A DNA stretch of 64,000 nt from Paenibacillus oceani (lineage in GTDB: Bacteria; Bacillota; Bacilli; Paenibacillales; NBRC-103111), in contig NZ_JACXJA010000007.1 of the NCBI RefSeq assembly GCF_014705615.1, positions 1-64,000 on the forward strand, in the 5' to 3' direction. Position numbers and translations under genes: made by a program. Shown piece by piece: positions 18,165 through 25,896 of this stretch. The number at the start of each line of letters is the position of its first letter. Positions within the stretch are counted from its first letter, which is position 1. Below the pieces are notes generated by a model. That model did no database searches and was not told the origin of the DNA. It was given only the letters and a program-made list of their open reading frames with translations.

Positions 18165-18238
18165 CCTTTGGTAACAAGAATCCCCGGCAGCGGTAGGTTG
18201 CGGCTCCGGGGATTCGGATTATGTATTAGTAATAAGGG

Positions 18239-20044
18239 CTAAGTTTCGTGAGAGAGCATCAAATCTTTATCGGTCGTATTCAATCGGACCCATTCCTCGA
18301 AAATATCCGGCGGCATCGGTTTGCCGAACAAATAACCTTGCGCCTCGTCGCAGTGGTGCTGCCGCAAAAATATGTACTGTTCTTCCGTTTCGACCCCTTC
18401 GGCGGTTACTTTCAGCTTCAGCGTCTTGGCGAGTACGATAATGGCGTTCACGATCGCGGCGTGATCGGGATCTTCGTGAATACCGCTTATAAACGAACGG
18501 TCGACCTTCAGCACGTCGATCGGGAACTTCTTCAAATAGCTGAGCGAGGAGTAGCCTGTTCCGAAATCGTCGATCGATATTTTGACGCCCATTTCCTTCA
18601 GTTCCCGCATCATCAAAATATTGCGGTTGACGTTTTGCATCGCTGCGCTTTCGGTAATCTCCAGCTCCAAATATTGCGGGCGCAAACCGGCCTGCCGCAG
18701 GATGCGGGCGATCACCGCAGGCAAATTTTGCTGGCGGAACTGATGCGGCGACAGATTGACGCTGACGGACAGCTCGGGCAACCCTTCGTTTTGCCACCTC
18801 TTGATCTGGTTGCACGCTTTGCGCAGCACTTGCTCTCCAAGCTGAACGATCAGGCCGGTTTCCTCGGCCAGCGGGATAAATTCAGCCGGAGGCACGATGC
18901 CGAGGCTCGGATGTTTCCAGCGGACCAGCGCCTCCACGCAGACGACCCGCTCCGATTTCGTATGAATGCGGGGCTGGTAATAAACGAGCAGCTCGTCTTT
19001 CTCCAGCGCCTTGCGCAGCATGGCCTCCATGGCGAACCTCTCGAGCTGGGCCTCCGTCTTCTCCGGAGCCATGTAGTACTGGAAATTGTTGCGGCCCTGC
19101 TGCTTGGCCCGGTACATGGCGACCTCGGCGTTTTTCATCAAATTCTCCGACGTTGATCCATGGTTGGGGTAGAGGGCGACACCGATGCTCGTCGTGGCGT
19201 ATATTTCGTGCGGTCCGAGAAAGATGGCTTCCTGCAAACATTGAAAAATCAGGTTGCACACTTGCGTGGACTCGTCAGATTTGGAAATGTTCGGGACGAG
19301 CAGGGCGAATTCGTCGCCTCCCATACGGGCGAGCGTGACATCCTTGGAGATCGCCGTGCGGATTCGTTGTGCAACCGTTTGCAGGAGAGAGTCCCCCGTC
19401 TCGTGACCCATCGTATCGTTCACATGCTTGAAGCCGTCGAGATCAAGGAAGATGACGGCAAGGCCTCGCTGCCTCAAGCTTTTTTTGTTCAGATAGGCGG
19501 TCAGCCGCTCCTTGAACATCTCCCGGTTGGGCAGTTCGGTCAGCGAGTCGTAGTAAGCCATCCGCACCAGATTGTCAGAGGTACGCCCGACCAGCCAAAT
19601 CAGCACAACCATACCCATCAGGCCCATGACGGTGTCGAGAGCAAAAAACGATCGGCCCTGCACGGTTGTAAAGAGGACAATTTCGCCGATACCCAGTGCG
19701 CATATGACGACCGCCGTTCGTTTGCCGAGCTCGGATGCGTACAAAGGCAGCAAAAACAGCAGCAGCCAGGTAGGATTGGCATCCGGCGGCCACTTGGGCA
19801 GTATATAAACCATCGTAACGATGGCCATGTCGAAAAAAACGATTGCCGCGAGCCCGGGCATCCGCAGCAGCTGGCTCAAGTCGCCGACGCTGTACGCCCG
19901 ATGAATGAGAAATGCGGTGTAAATAAGCGACAAAGCCGCGAGCGCTAAAAAAATAAATTGCTTATGGCTGACGAACAGAAGCAGCAATACCGCGGGGAAG
20001 ATGGAATGTCCGATGGCAAACACGTTGGCGTTTTTTTGGTTCAT
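18239..20044 (-). CDS. Membrane-bound GGDEF-EAL cyclic-di-GMP turnover protein
   Basis: 601 aa. Five or six transmembrane helices fill residues 1-150. A GGDEF domain follows (RMGGDEFALL intact), and then a full EAL domain: EALVRWKHP, SVNLSPHQF, ELEITES, DDFGTGYSS, KVDRSFI and AEGVETEEQ. All EAL metal and catalytic motifs look conserved, so phosphodiesterase activity is expected. The GGDEF is consensus but the RxxD inhibitory site before it is missing. The protein may therefore make, break or sense c-di-GMP at the membrane. It is monocistronic, with a promoter at 20162-20191. A Shine-Dalgarno GAGGGG lies a rather long 13 nt before the ATG. Confidence 0.92.
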   Translation of the reverse strand: MNQKNANVFAIGHSIFPAVLLLLFVSHKQFIFLALAALSLIYTAFLIHRAYSVGDLSQLLRMPGLAAIVFFDMAIVTMVYILPKWPPDANPTWLLLFLLPLYASELGKRTAVVICALGIGEIVLFTTVQGRSFFALDTVMGLMGMVVLIWLVGRTSDNLVRMAYYDSLTELPNREMFKERLTAYLNKKSLRQRGLAVIFLDLDGFKHVNDTMGHETGDSLLQTVAQRIRTAISKDVTLARMGGDEFALLVPNISKSDESTQVCNLIFQCLQEAIFLGPHEIYATTSIGVALYPNHGSTSENLMKNAEVAMYRAKQQGRNNFQYYMAPEKTEAQLERFAMEAMLRKALEKDELLVYYQPRIHTKSERVVCVEALVRWKHPSLGIVPPAEFIPLAEETGLIVQLGEQVLRKACNQIKRWQNEGLPELSVSVNLSPHQFRQQNLPAVIARILRQAGLRPQYLELEITESAAMQNVNRNILMMRELKEMGVKISIDDFGTGYSSLSYLKKFPIDVLKVDRSFISGIHEDPDHAAIVNAIIVLAKTLKLKVTAEGVETEEQYIFLRQHHCDEAQGYLFGKPMPPDIFEEWVRLNTTDKDLMLSHET

Positions 20045-20161
20045 GCTACTTGCTGCACCCCTCGCGATGATTGGATGAATCGGAGCCTGTATCTCGTGCG
20101 CGAATCGCGCGCGGGTTCGGCGGTGTCGAATCCTACTCAGTATACCTTATTTCCTTGCCAG

Positions 20162-20191
20162 ATTCTATGAAAAATCGTCTGATCTTGTCGA
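20162..20191 (-). promoter_or_regulatory. Sigma-A promoter of the GGDEF-EAL gene
   Basis: On the minus strand TCGACA (20191-20186), 18 nt, then TAGAAT (20167-20162), each 5/6 to consensus, about 118 nt before the ATG. The rest of the 304-bp gap (20045-20348) holds a TATAAT at 20290-20295, 54 nt before the DUF1992 gene, without a clear -35. Confidence 0.5.
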
Positions 20192-20348
20192 TTCAACGGG
20201 AAAATTGTTGGTTCGAAGCAACATGTGTTGTTTTGATAATTGTCACAATATTCCCTCAATTATACCGATCGCCGGTTTCGTATGTGGAATATAATGGATT
20301 TAGAGAGGTAAAGAAGCTTAACCTATACGCCGATGAAAGGATGATCGT

Positions 20349-20924
20349 ATGCGTTTCTGGTTCCGCCGATCCAGTCCCCGATCCGATCCGAAGAGCGTTC
20401 CCGATAAGGAGGCTGGGCGATCAAACGCCCCGTCTCAAAGCGATTCCTTGCCTCCATCTGCGGACCTAGAGATCCCGGATGGCTCCGAATGGATGTATGC
20501 AGCCTCGGACCGAGCCGACTCCGCAGAGCGGGATAGGCCTCCCCCGGCACCCGCCGCGCGGAAACGAAAGGCGAATCACTGGATGGATGAAGCAATAGAG
20601 GAATGCGCACTAAACGGGGGCTTCGATCATTTGAAGGGGAATGGGGAACCGATCCTGATTCCGGACGGGGATGTGCTGAGCTCCGTCCTGAAACAGGCGA
20701 ACGTGCTTCCTCCGTGGCTTGAGCTGCAGCACGAAATCCGCAACGATCTTCGGGCGTACGTGAGCTCCGGCCGGGTTAACCCGCCTGCGCCTTCCGAATC
20801 GGCGGACCTGGATGCGATCAACCGGAAAATTTCCCGCTACAATATGCTCGTCCCGACGCCGATCCTGCAGAAGGGCCGGGTAAAACCGGATACGGCCGAG
20901 GAGCAGCTCAAGCTGTGGGAGTGA
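20349..20924 (+). CDS. DUF1992 (DnaJ-C-like) domain protein
   Basis: 191 aa. The first 75 residues are low-complexity, rich in Ser, Pro and Arg. Residues 75-190 match the DUF1992 domain: WMDEAIEECALNGGFDHLKG, then a Pro-Asp rich turn, LKQANVLPPWLELQHEIR, and the tail INRKISRYNMLVPTPILQK. The family is annotated as DnaJ homolog subfamily C member 28-like, but no J-domain HPD motif is present. Function is not established. Start ATG 20349 follows GAAAGGATG. It is a single gene closed by a strong terminator at 21051. Confidence 0.8.
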   Translation: MRFWFRRSSPRSDPKSVPDKEAGRSNAPSQSDSLPPSADLEIPDGSEWMYAASDRADSAERDRPPPAPAARKRKANHWMDEAIEECALNGGFDHLKGNGEPILIPDGDVLSSVLKQANVLPPWLELQHEIRNDLRAYVSSGRVNPPAPSESADLDAINRKISRYNMLVPTPILQKGRVKPDTAEEQLKLWE

Positions 20925-21050
20925 CGGGGAAGCTCCCCGGACCGCCGCCTCCCGAGATACCGGGTAAGAGGAGCGCCGATGGCCGCGATCTAAAGGGGAG
21001 CTGTCCTGAACGTGCTCGGCCTGACACAGGAGCGTCCCGATTACGAAACG

Positions 21051-21095
21051 AAAGGACCTCGGCTTCCACGGTAACGTGGGGGCCGAGGTCCTTTT
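21051..21095. terminator. Strong bidirectional terminator
   Basis: AAAGGACCTCGGC (21051-21063) pairs perfectly with the run at 21082-21094, and an inner CCACG / CGTGG stem caps it. T-runs occur on both strands, serving DUF1992 (plus) and the oxidoreductase (minus). Confidence 0.9.
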
Positions 21096-21181
21096 ACTTG
21101 AAAAAATCGGTTCTTTAAGCGGGCGCAAAAAAATCGCAAAAAAACTTTGGCGACAGTCCCTGGTCCTTCTTAAGCTCCGAT

Positions 21182-23101
21182 CTACGCAAGCGCCGCAGGC
21201 TGGGGAATTTCTTTCAGGATCGCCTTCGCCACGTTGCGCGCACTTCCGAAAGCGCGTTCCGCCAGTTCTCCTTTACCTACGCAGCCGTCCCCGCAAAAAT
21301 AAAACGGCACATTTTCGATCCGGTTGGGCAGCAGCGAATTGGTGGCGATGTTTTTTACGCTGGCGACCATCGCTTTTTTGGATACGCGCTTCACGGCGAT
21401 CGCATCGCGCCAGCCCGGGTAATGTTTGTCGAACAGCTGCTCCATCTGGACGGTGCGCTGCTCGAGATATTGCTTGCGGAGCTCGTCGCTCTCGAACTCG
21501 TCGCTCAGATAGGCGATCCCCTGAAGAAGCTGGCCGCCTTCCGGTACGAGCGTATGGTCGGTGGCGGAAACGTCGCTAATGAAAAGCTTGTTGTTCATGT
21601 CGCTGATGTAGGAGAACGGCCGGGCCACCACCCGGCTCAGTCCGACGTCGTACACCATCACTTCCGTCGCGGTATTCGTCTCGTACGGGGCGAGGAACGG
21701 CTCCCAGGCGGTTCCTTTGAGCAGCTTGATCACCTGCTGCACCGGCATGGCGAAGACGATCCGGTCGAACGCGAGTTCCCTCGTTTTGGATTTGAGGATG
21801 AACTTCTTATCCTCGTACCGGATGCCGTCGATCCCTTCCTGCAAAGCGATTTCCCATTGTCCGGACGCTTCGATTTTCTCTTTCAGCTGATTCGTAATGA
21901 CCGCCCAGCTGCCGAGCACGTAGTTCACCGGCCGGGAAGAGAGGAACAGGTTCTGGTAATAGTCGGCGATGACCGGCCCCGGTACTTTGCGCGCATCTTC
22001 CGGAGTGATGAAAAAATTCGAGCAGACGAGATGCTCCCACAGCTCTTTGACATCTTCAGCGGCGTCGGAATCGGCGAGGAAGTCGCCCAGCGTCTGATAG
22101 TTTTTCATCTGATGGATATTCGCGATAATCGCTGTTATTTCGCCGACGAACCGTACTTTCTGCATCGTGCTGAGCAGCTCGGTTTTCATCAGGTTGACGA
22201 AATCGAGCGGAGCCGGCGTAATCTGGTCGTGCTTCTCGTACATCACCTTCCGTTTATCGACCTGCTTACTGCTGAACGACAAGCCCAGCTCCTTCTCCAA
22301 GGTCGTCAGCTTGTGGCGGTCGATCCCGTAGATTGCATGCGCCCCGTAGTTCAGCGTGAAGCCCGCTTTCTCGTAGGTGAACGCGCGTCCGCCGAGCTGG
22401 GGGCTGCGCTCGAACAGTACGCCTTCGATGCCGGATTCCTCGGACAAATAAGCGGCGGCAGTCAAACCTGCCAGTCCGCCTCCGATTACAGCCACTTTCA
22501 TAGGTGAATCCTCCTTTTGTTTCGGAGCGACGGACAGAGGCTCCGCCCGGGCGTCCGACCGCAGCCCGGCCCACAGCAGGGCGAACTCGGTGCGGATCAG
22601 TTGCTCCAGGTCGTCTCCTTCGCTCATACACCATTTCGTTACGATCCCGGTGTATGCGCTGATCAGCAGAGCCGCCTTGTCCGGATCGGGCAGCCAGCGC
22701 AGCAACGCGTCGTTCAGTTTCTCCGTCTGCTCCCGTTGATTCCGGTTGATTTTGTCGTTTTGCAGGGCGAGCGAGGTCATGCTGCGCATCAGGCGGGGGG
22801 AGGCGCTAATGCCTGCCGCCAGATCGAGGAACAGCCGGTTAATGTGGCTCTCCAGCGATTGCACCTGCGCCGGGGAGTGGCGCAGCCAGGCGGCGATCAC
22901 CGCTCTTTGCCGCTCGCCGACTTCGGCGATAATATCTTCTTTATTGTTGAAATAGTGGTAAAACGTGCCCTTTGACGTGTGAGTAGCTGCGATGATGTCA
23001 TCGACGGTTACACTTTCGTAACCTTTTTCCATAAACAGCCGAAGCGCCGTTTCGATGACCAAGTCGCGTTTCTTGAGAGTGGAGGCGCGCATTATGTTCA
23101 C
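21182..23101 (-). CDS. TetR regulator read in frame into an FAD-dependent oxidoreductase
   Basis: One uninterrupted frame of 639 codons from GTG 23101, which has AGAGGG at good spacing. Codons 1-200 are a TetR regulator: HTH with TVDDIIAATHTSKGTFYHYF and a C-terminal ligand domain. From about codon 201 an FAD/NAD(P) amine-oxidase or phytoene-desaturase-like enzyme begins with VAVIGGGLAGLTAAAYL and FERSPQLGGRAF, and ends with FYFCGDGCVGKGELAERAFG. No stop separates them. The ATG at 22501 carries its own AAAGGAGG, so a separate 439-aa enzyme is probably also made. Homologous pairs would normally be two genes. Substrate unknown; palindromic operators sit over the promoter, suggesting autoregulation. 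Confidence 0.85.
   Translation of the reverse strand: MNIMRASTLKKRDLVIETALRLFMEKGYESVTVDDIIAATHTSKGTFYHYFNNKEDIIAEVGERQRAVIAAWLRHSPAQVQSLESHINRLFLDLAAGISASPRLMRSMTSLALQNDKINRNQREQTEKLNDALLRWLPDPDKAALLISAYTGIVTKWCMSEGDDLEQLIRTEFALLWAGLRSDARAEPLSVAPKQKEDSPMKVAVIGGGLAGLTAAAYLSEESGIEGVLFERSPQLGGRAFTYEKAGFTLNYGAHAIYGIDRHKLTTLEKELGLSFSSKQVDKRKVMYEKHDQITPAPLDFVNLMKTELLSTMQKVRFVGEITAIIANIHQMKNYQTLGDFLADSDAAEDVKELWEHLVCSNFFITPEDARKVPGPVIADYYQNLFLSSRPVNYVLGSWAVITNQLKEKIEASGQWEIALQEGIDGIRYEDKKFILKSKTRELAFDRIVFAMPVQQVIKLLKGTAWEPFLAPYETNTATEVMVYDVGLSRVVARPFSYISDMNNKLFISDVSATDHTLVPEGGQLLQGIAYLSDEFESDELRKQYLEQRTVQMEQLFDKHYPGWRDAIAVKRVSKKAMVASVKNIATNSLLPNRIENVPFYFCGDGCVGKGELAERAFGSARNVAKAILKEIPQPAALA
22499..22518 (-). 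promoter_or_regulatory. Internal ribosome-binding site and ATG of the oxidoreductase
   Basis: On the minus strand AAAAGGAGG (22518-22510) lies 8 nt before ATG 22501. The site is inside the continuous TetR-oxidoreductase frame and encodes Lys-Glu-Asp there. It marks the ancestral gene start. Confidence 0.75.
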
Positions 23102-23132
23102 GATATCACCCTCTGAGACCCAGTATAGCTCC

Positions 23133-23187
23133 ATTGTAGCTTATATTAGACCGGCAGTCTATCGGGAATTAGACTATTAGTCTAATT
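23133..23187 (-). promoter_or_regulatory. TetR promoter with two palindromic operators
   Basis: Minus-strand TAGACT (23161-23156), 17 nt, TACAAT (23138-23133). Operator 1 (23147-23161) has arms TAGAC / GTCTA and covers the -35. Operator 2 (23167-23187) is a perfect palindrome with 10-bp arms (AATTAGACTA and its complement) around a single T. A third, partial copy (TTAGAC, 3 nt, TAGT) is at 23321-23334. Confidence 0.75.
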
Positions 23188-23465
23188 AGGCTGTTCCGGT
23201 CGAAATTCAGCCTTTTCCGGCTTGGGTCGGACGTCTTTTTTTGCGAGTTATCCCCGAGAACCGCGACATTTTGCAGCTTTTGTTTTTTGTCACGATATGG
23301 ACGGTTTTTTTGGAGGGAAATTAGACCTTTAGTAATAATAAGTTTCGGACGTTGTAGACGCGATCGCGGCCGGAGCCGTAAGCAGGTGGTTCGGATGTAT
23401 GGGGAGCTTAATGGAGCAACTGGACTGCTGTTGTTGATGCTGTCGTGTTGATGGGCTGTTGTGAT

Positions 23466-23503
23466 GTTGTTGTTGTTGTTATTGTTGTTGTTGTTGTTGT
23501 TGT
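23466..23503 (+). repeat. GTT trinucleotide microsatellite
   Basis: About twelve GTT units interrupted by one ATT, inside a longer TTG-rich stretch from 23420. It lies in the 412-bp gap between the TetR promoter and the DMT transporter, a gap with no credible gene. A minus-strand frame across it would encode a poly-Asn run and is not credible. Confidence 0.85.
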
Positions 23504-23574
23504 AATGTTGTGCTAATTTGCAGTATATTAACGTGTTATTAGATTTGATTTGTTGCATTTAATTGCGTTTCCTA

Positions 23575-23603
23575 TTGACGATATTCATTTCACGGCGTTA
23601 TGA
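23575..23603 (+). promoter_or_regulatory. Candidate promoter of the DMT transporter
   Basis: TTGACG (23575-23580), 17 nt, TTATGA (23598-23603). The -10 overlaps the first in-frame ATG of the transporter at 23600, so if this promoter is real translation must start further in. Confidence 0.45.
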
Positions 23604-24481
23604 TGGGATCGACAACATGGGGATGGGAGGGGACGGAGATTTCCATTGCGCTCGGATTGGTGCTCGCCTCGGGATTTACGCATGCCGTCTGGAACTTATT
23701 TACGAAATCGAGTATTAACAAAAGCGCTTTTTTGTGGGCGATTCATATTGGGTCGTTTGTGCTGCTGCTGCCTTTTTTCATCGTGGAGCTAAGCGAAGCC
23801 CATATCCCGCTTCGTGGATACGCTTTTATGGGGCTGTCCATGCTGTTTCAGTGCGGGTACTTTCTCCTGCTCCCGCTCGCTTACTCCAAGGGGGATATGT
23901 CCCAGGTATACCCGCTCATGCGCGGAATCGGAGCGCTGCTCGTCCCGGTTGCCGGAGTGACGATATTCGGCGAATCGTTGACGCAGGCCGGATGGCTCGG
24001 GATCGGCTGTATCGTGTTCGGGCTGTTTGCGATCGGAGGCGGTTCCTTGTCGGTTACCAGGCTGAGGCATCTATGGCCTGCGGCGTCGGTCGGGTTGTGC
24101 ATCACCGGATATGTGTCCACCGATAAAGTGGTGCTGGAATACATATCCCCGCTCGCGCTAATCGAATTGTGCAATATCGCTTATATCGGGCTTATGACGC
24201 CGCTTGCTTTGCGCAAAGGCAGGCTGCGGACGGAGTGGAAGGCGAATCGCTGGAGAATTATTGCCGGCACCTTTTTGTCTCCGGGCTCGTACTTGCTGTT
24301 TTTGCTGGCCGTGAAGCTCGCTCCACTATCGCATCTCGCTCCGATCCGGGAGATGGGAACCGTGTTCGGGACGATACTCGGCATATTTATTTTGAAGGAG
24401 CAGCAGGGAAGCAGACGTATCGCCATGTCTGTCGTGATAACGGCCGGCGTAGTGTCCGTCGGGCTGTGGGGCGGTTCGTAA
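23600..24481 (+). CDS. EamA/DMT-family transporter
   Basis: Up to 293 aa with ten hydrophobic helices in two EamA-like halves (first half ASGFTHAVWNLFTK; second half ends near FKEQQ-like ILKEQQGSRR). It is an inner-membrane drug/metabolite-superfamily transporter; substrate unknown. The start is uncertain. ATG 23600 has no Shine-Dalgarno and lies in a -10-like sequence. GGGAGGGG at 23625-23632 points to a start at ATT 23639, which would leave a protein beginning SIALGLVLASG. A phosphatase-superfamily gene follows 30 nt later and probably shares the transcript. Confidence 0.8.
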   Translation: MMGSTTWGWEGTEISIALGLVLASGFTHAVWNLFTKSSINKSAFLWAIHIGSFVLLLPFFIVELSEAHIPLRGYAFMGLSMLFQCGYFLLLPLAYSKGDMSQVYPLMRGIGALLVPVAGVTIFGESLTQAGWLGIGCIVFGLFAIGGGSLSVTRLRHLWPAASVGLCITGYVSTDKVVLEYISPLALIELCNIAYIGLMTPLALRKGRLRTEWKANRWRIIAGTFLSPGSYLLFLLAVKLAPLSHLAPIREMGTVFGTILGIFILKEQQGSRRIAMSVVITAGVVSVGLWGGS

Positions 24482-24511
24482 GTCGGATCAGATGATGGGA
24501 GGAGATGGATC

Positions 24512-25333
24512 ATGTTCGCCAAAAGAGTGATCGTTATCGGATGGGACGGTGCGGGCAATTTTGTCCGCGAAGCGAGGACGCCGCACTTGGACCGGCTGAT
24601 CGCAAGAGGGGCTTATACTTACGAGGCGAAAGCGGTTATACCGACCATTAGCGCGCAATGCTGGGGTTCCATGCTGCACGGAGTCAGCCCTCTCAAGCAC
24701 GGACTCGACAACGGAATCGCGGCAAGCCGCGCGTATCCGGAGCAGTCCCCTTATCCGTCCGTATTCCGAGCGGTGAGGGAAGCGAGACCGGCTGGCGAGC
24801 TGGCTTCTTATGTATGCTGGAAGCCGATCAATAACGGAATTATTGAACAGTCGGCCGGCGTCCGGTTCGTCAGTCAGGCTGACGAGGAACTTGCCGAAGC
24901 GGCAGCCGGGCATATCCGCGAATGTTCCGGCCTGGACCTGATGTTCATCCAATTCGACGCTCCGGATATAGCCGGTCACAAGGACGGATACGGCACGGCC
25001 GGACAAATGCGGACCATCGCCGAAACCGACGGCCGGACCGGCAAGGTGATCGAGGCGGTGGCGGCCCGGGGATGGACGGAAGAGACGCTGTTCATCGTGC
25101 TGTCCGATCACGGCGGCGGGGGAGAGCGTCCGGACAGTCATGGAAGCAGCCATCCGCTGGACCAAACGATATTTTGGGCATGCGCGGGGCCGGGCATCCG
25201 TGCGGGATCTGCGGTCCCGGTCAGCTTGACGATTACCGATACGGCTGCTGTTATCGTTCATGCGCTTGGTCTTGAAGCACCGTCCCAATGGGAAGCGAAG
25301 CTTCCGGAAGGATTGTTTTCCGGCACAGCTTAA
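24512..25333 (+). CDS. Alkaline-phosphatase-superfamily phosphodiesterase/phosphatase
   Basis: 273 aa, compact member of the alkaline phosphatase/nucleotide pyrophosphatase fold. Metal and nucleophile positions can be seen: GWDGAG (Asp, near residue 12), PTISAQCWGSMLHG (Thr/Ser nucleophile, near 45-47), FDAPDIAGHKDG (Asp and His, near 150), SDHGGGG (Asp-His) and a late His in SHGSSHP. It has no signal peptide, so it should act in the cytoplasm on a small phosphoester, substrate unknown. Start ATG 24512 follows GGGAGGAG. It lies 30 nt after the DMT transporter, suggesting an operon. Confidence 0.8.
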   Translation: MFAKRVIVIGWDGAGNFVREARTPHLDRLIARGAYTYEAKAVIPTISAQCWGSMLHGVSPLKHGLDNGIAASRAYPEQSPYPSVFRAVREARPAGELASYVCWKPINNGIIEQSAGVRFVSQADEELAEAAAGHIRECSGLDLMFIQFDAPDIAGHKDGYGTAGQMRTIAETDGRTGKVIEAVAARGWTEETLFIVLSDHGGGGERPDSHGSSHPLDQTIFWACAGPGIRAGSAVPVSLTITDTAAVIVHALGLEAPSQWEAKLPEGLFSGTA

Positions 25334-25409
25334 GCGAAGCTTAGCCGCCGCTTGAACGGAACCATCCGGCCATGGGTGAATATCATGGTTGGTATGGAGG
25401 TGCTGGGTG

Positions 25410-25709
25410 ATGCATAAGCATGAAGCACAGGCGTTATGCCGGGAGCATATGCACCGGTATGTGCGCATTCAGGTGGCGGACGGGGGCACTGTGGACGGAA
25501 TTATCGAGTTTGTAGACGAGGAATACGTTTATATGGCCGTTCCGGTGAGGCCGGGCGACGAGGCCAACGACCGGCGCGGGTATTTTCCGTATGTGCCGGG
25601 AGGGTTTTACCCGCCTTATTTTAATCCGTATTACCCGGGCGGACGATTCCGCAGAGTCGTACTGCCGCTTGCGGCGCTGCTCGCCTTGTCGCTGCTTCCT
25701 TTCTATTGA
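25410..25709 (+). CDS. Small LSm-like protein of unknown function
   Basis: 99 aa from ATG 25410 with GGAGGTG upstream. The N-terminal half reads like an Sm/LSm-type beta barrel: HRYVRIQVADGGTVDGIIEF then VDEEYVYMAVPV. A Pro-Tyr-Gly rich middle follows (YVPGGFYPPYFNPYYPGG), then a hydrophobic C-terminal helix (about residues 80-97) that could anchor it to the membrane. Homologs in this lineage have carried the name 'phosphatidylinositol kinase', which nothing here supports. RNA binding or protein scaffolding is possible but unproven. Confidence 0.7.
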   Translation: MHKHEAQALCREHMHRYVRIQVADGGTVDGIIEFVDEEYVYMAVPVRPGDEANDRRGYFPYVPGGFYPPYFNPYYPGGRFRRVVLPLAALLALSLLPFY

Positions 25710-25731
25710 AAAAGGCGTAAAAAGATAGAAA

Positions 25732-25774
25732 AAGGGGTCTTCTCCCGTACGTGCGGAGGCGGCCCTGTTTTTTT
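25732..25774 (+). terminator. Weak terminator-like hairpin
   Basis: AGGGGTC pairs imperfectly with GGCCCT across a 21-nt loop and is followed by seven Ts. Confidence 0.4.
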
Positions 25775-25896
25775 GCCGGTTCGTCCTGCGGAAGGAAAGG
25801 GCGCCGAATGCGAAGAATAAGGATAAGGGTACGGGCCGCAAAGCGGGATACCGGAGCGTTACAGGCCGGCAATGTCATTTCCCTGAGAAAGGATCG

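Noticed and set aside
23169-23558. Minus-strand frame with a poly-Asn run
   Set aside because: It is a by-product of the GTT microsatellite, overlaps the TetR operators and has no family resemblance or ribosome-binding site.
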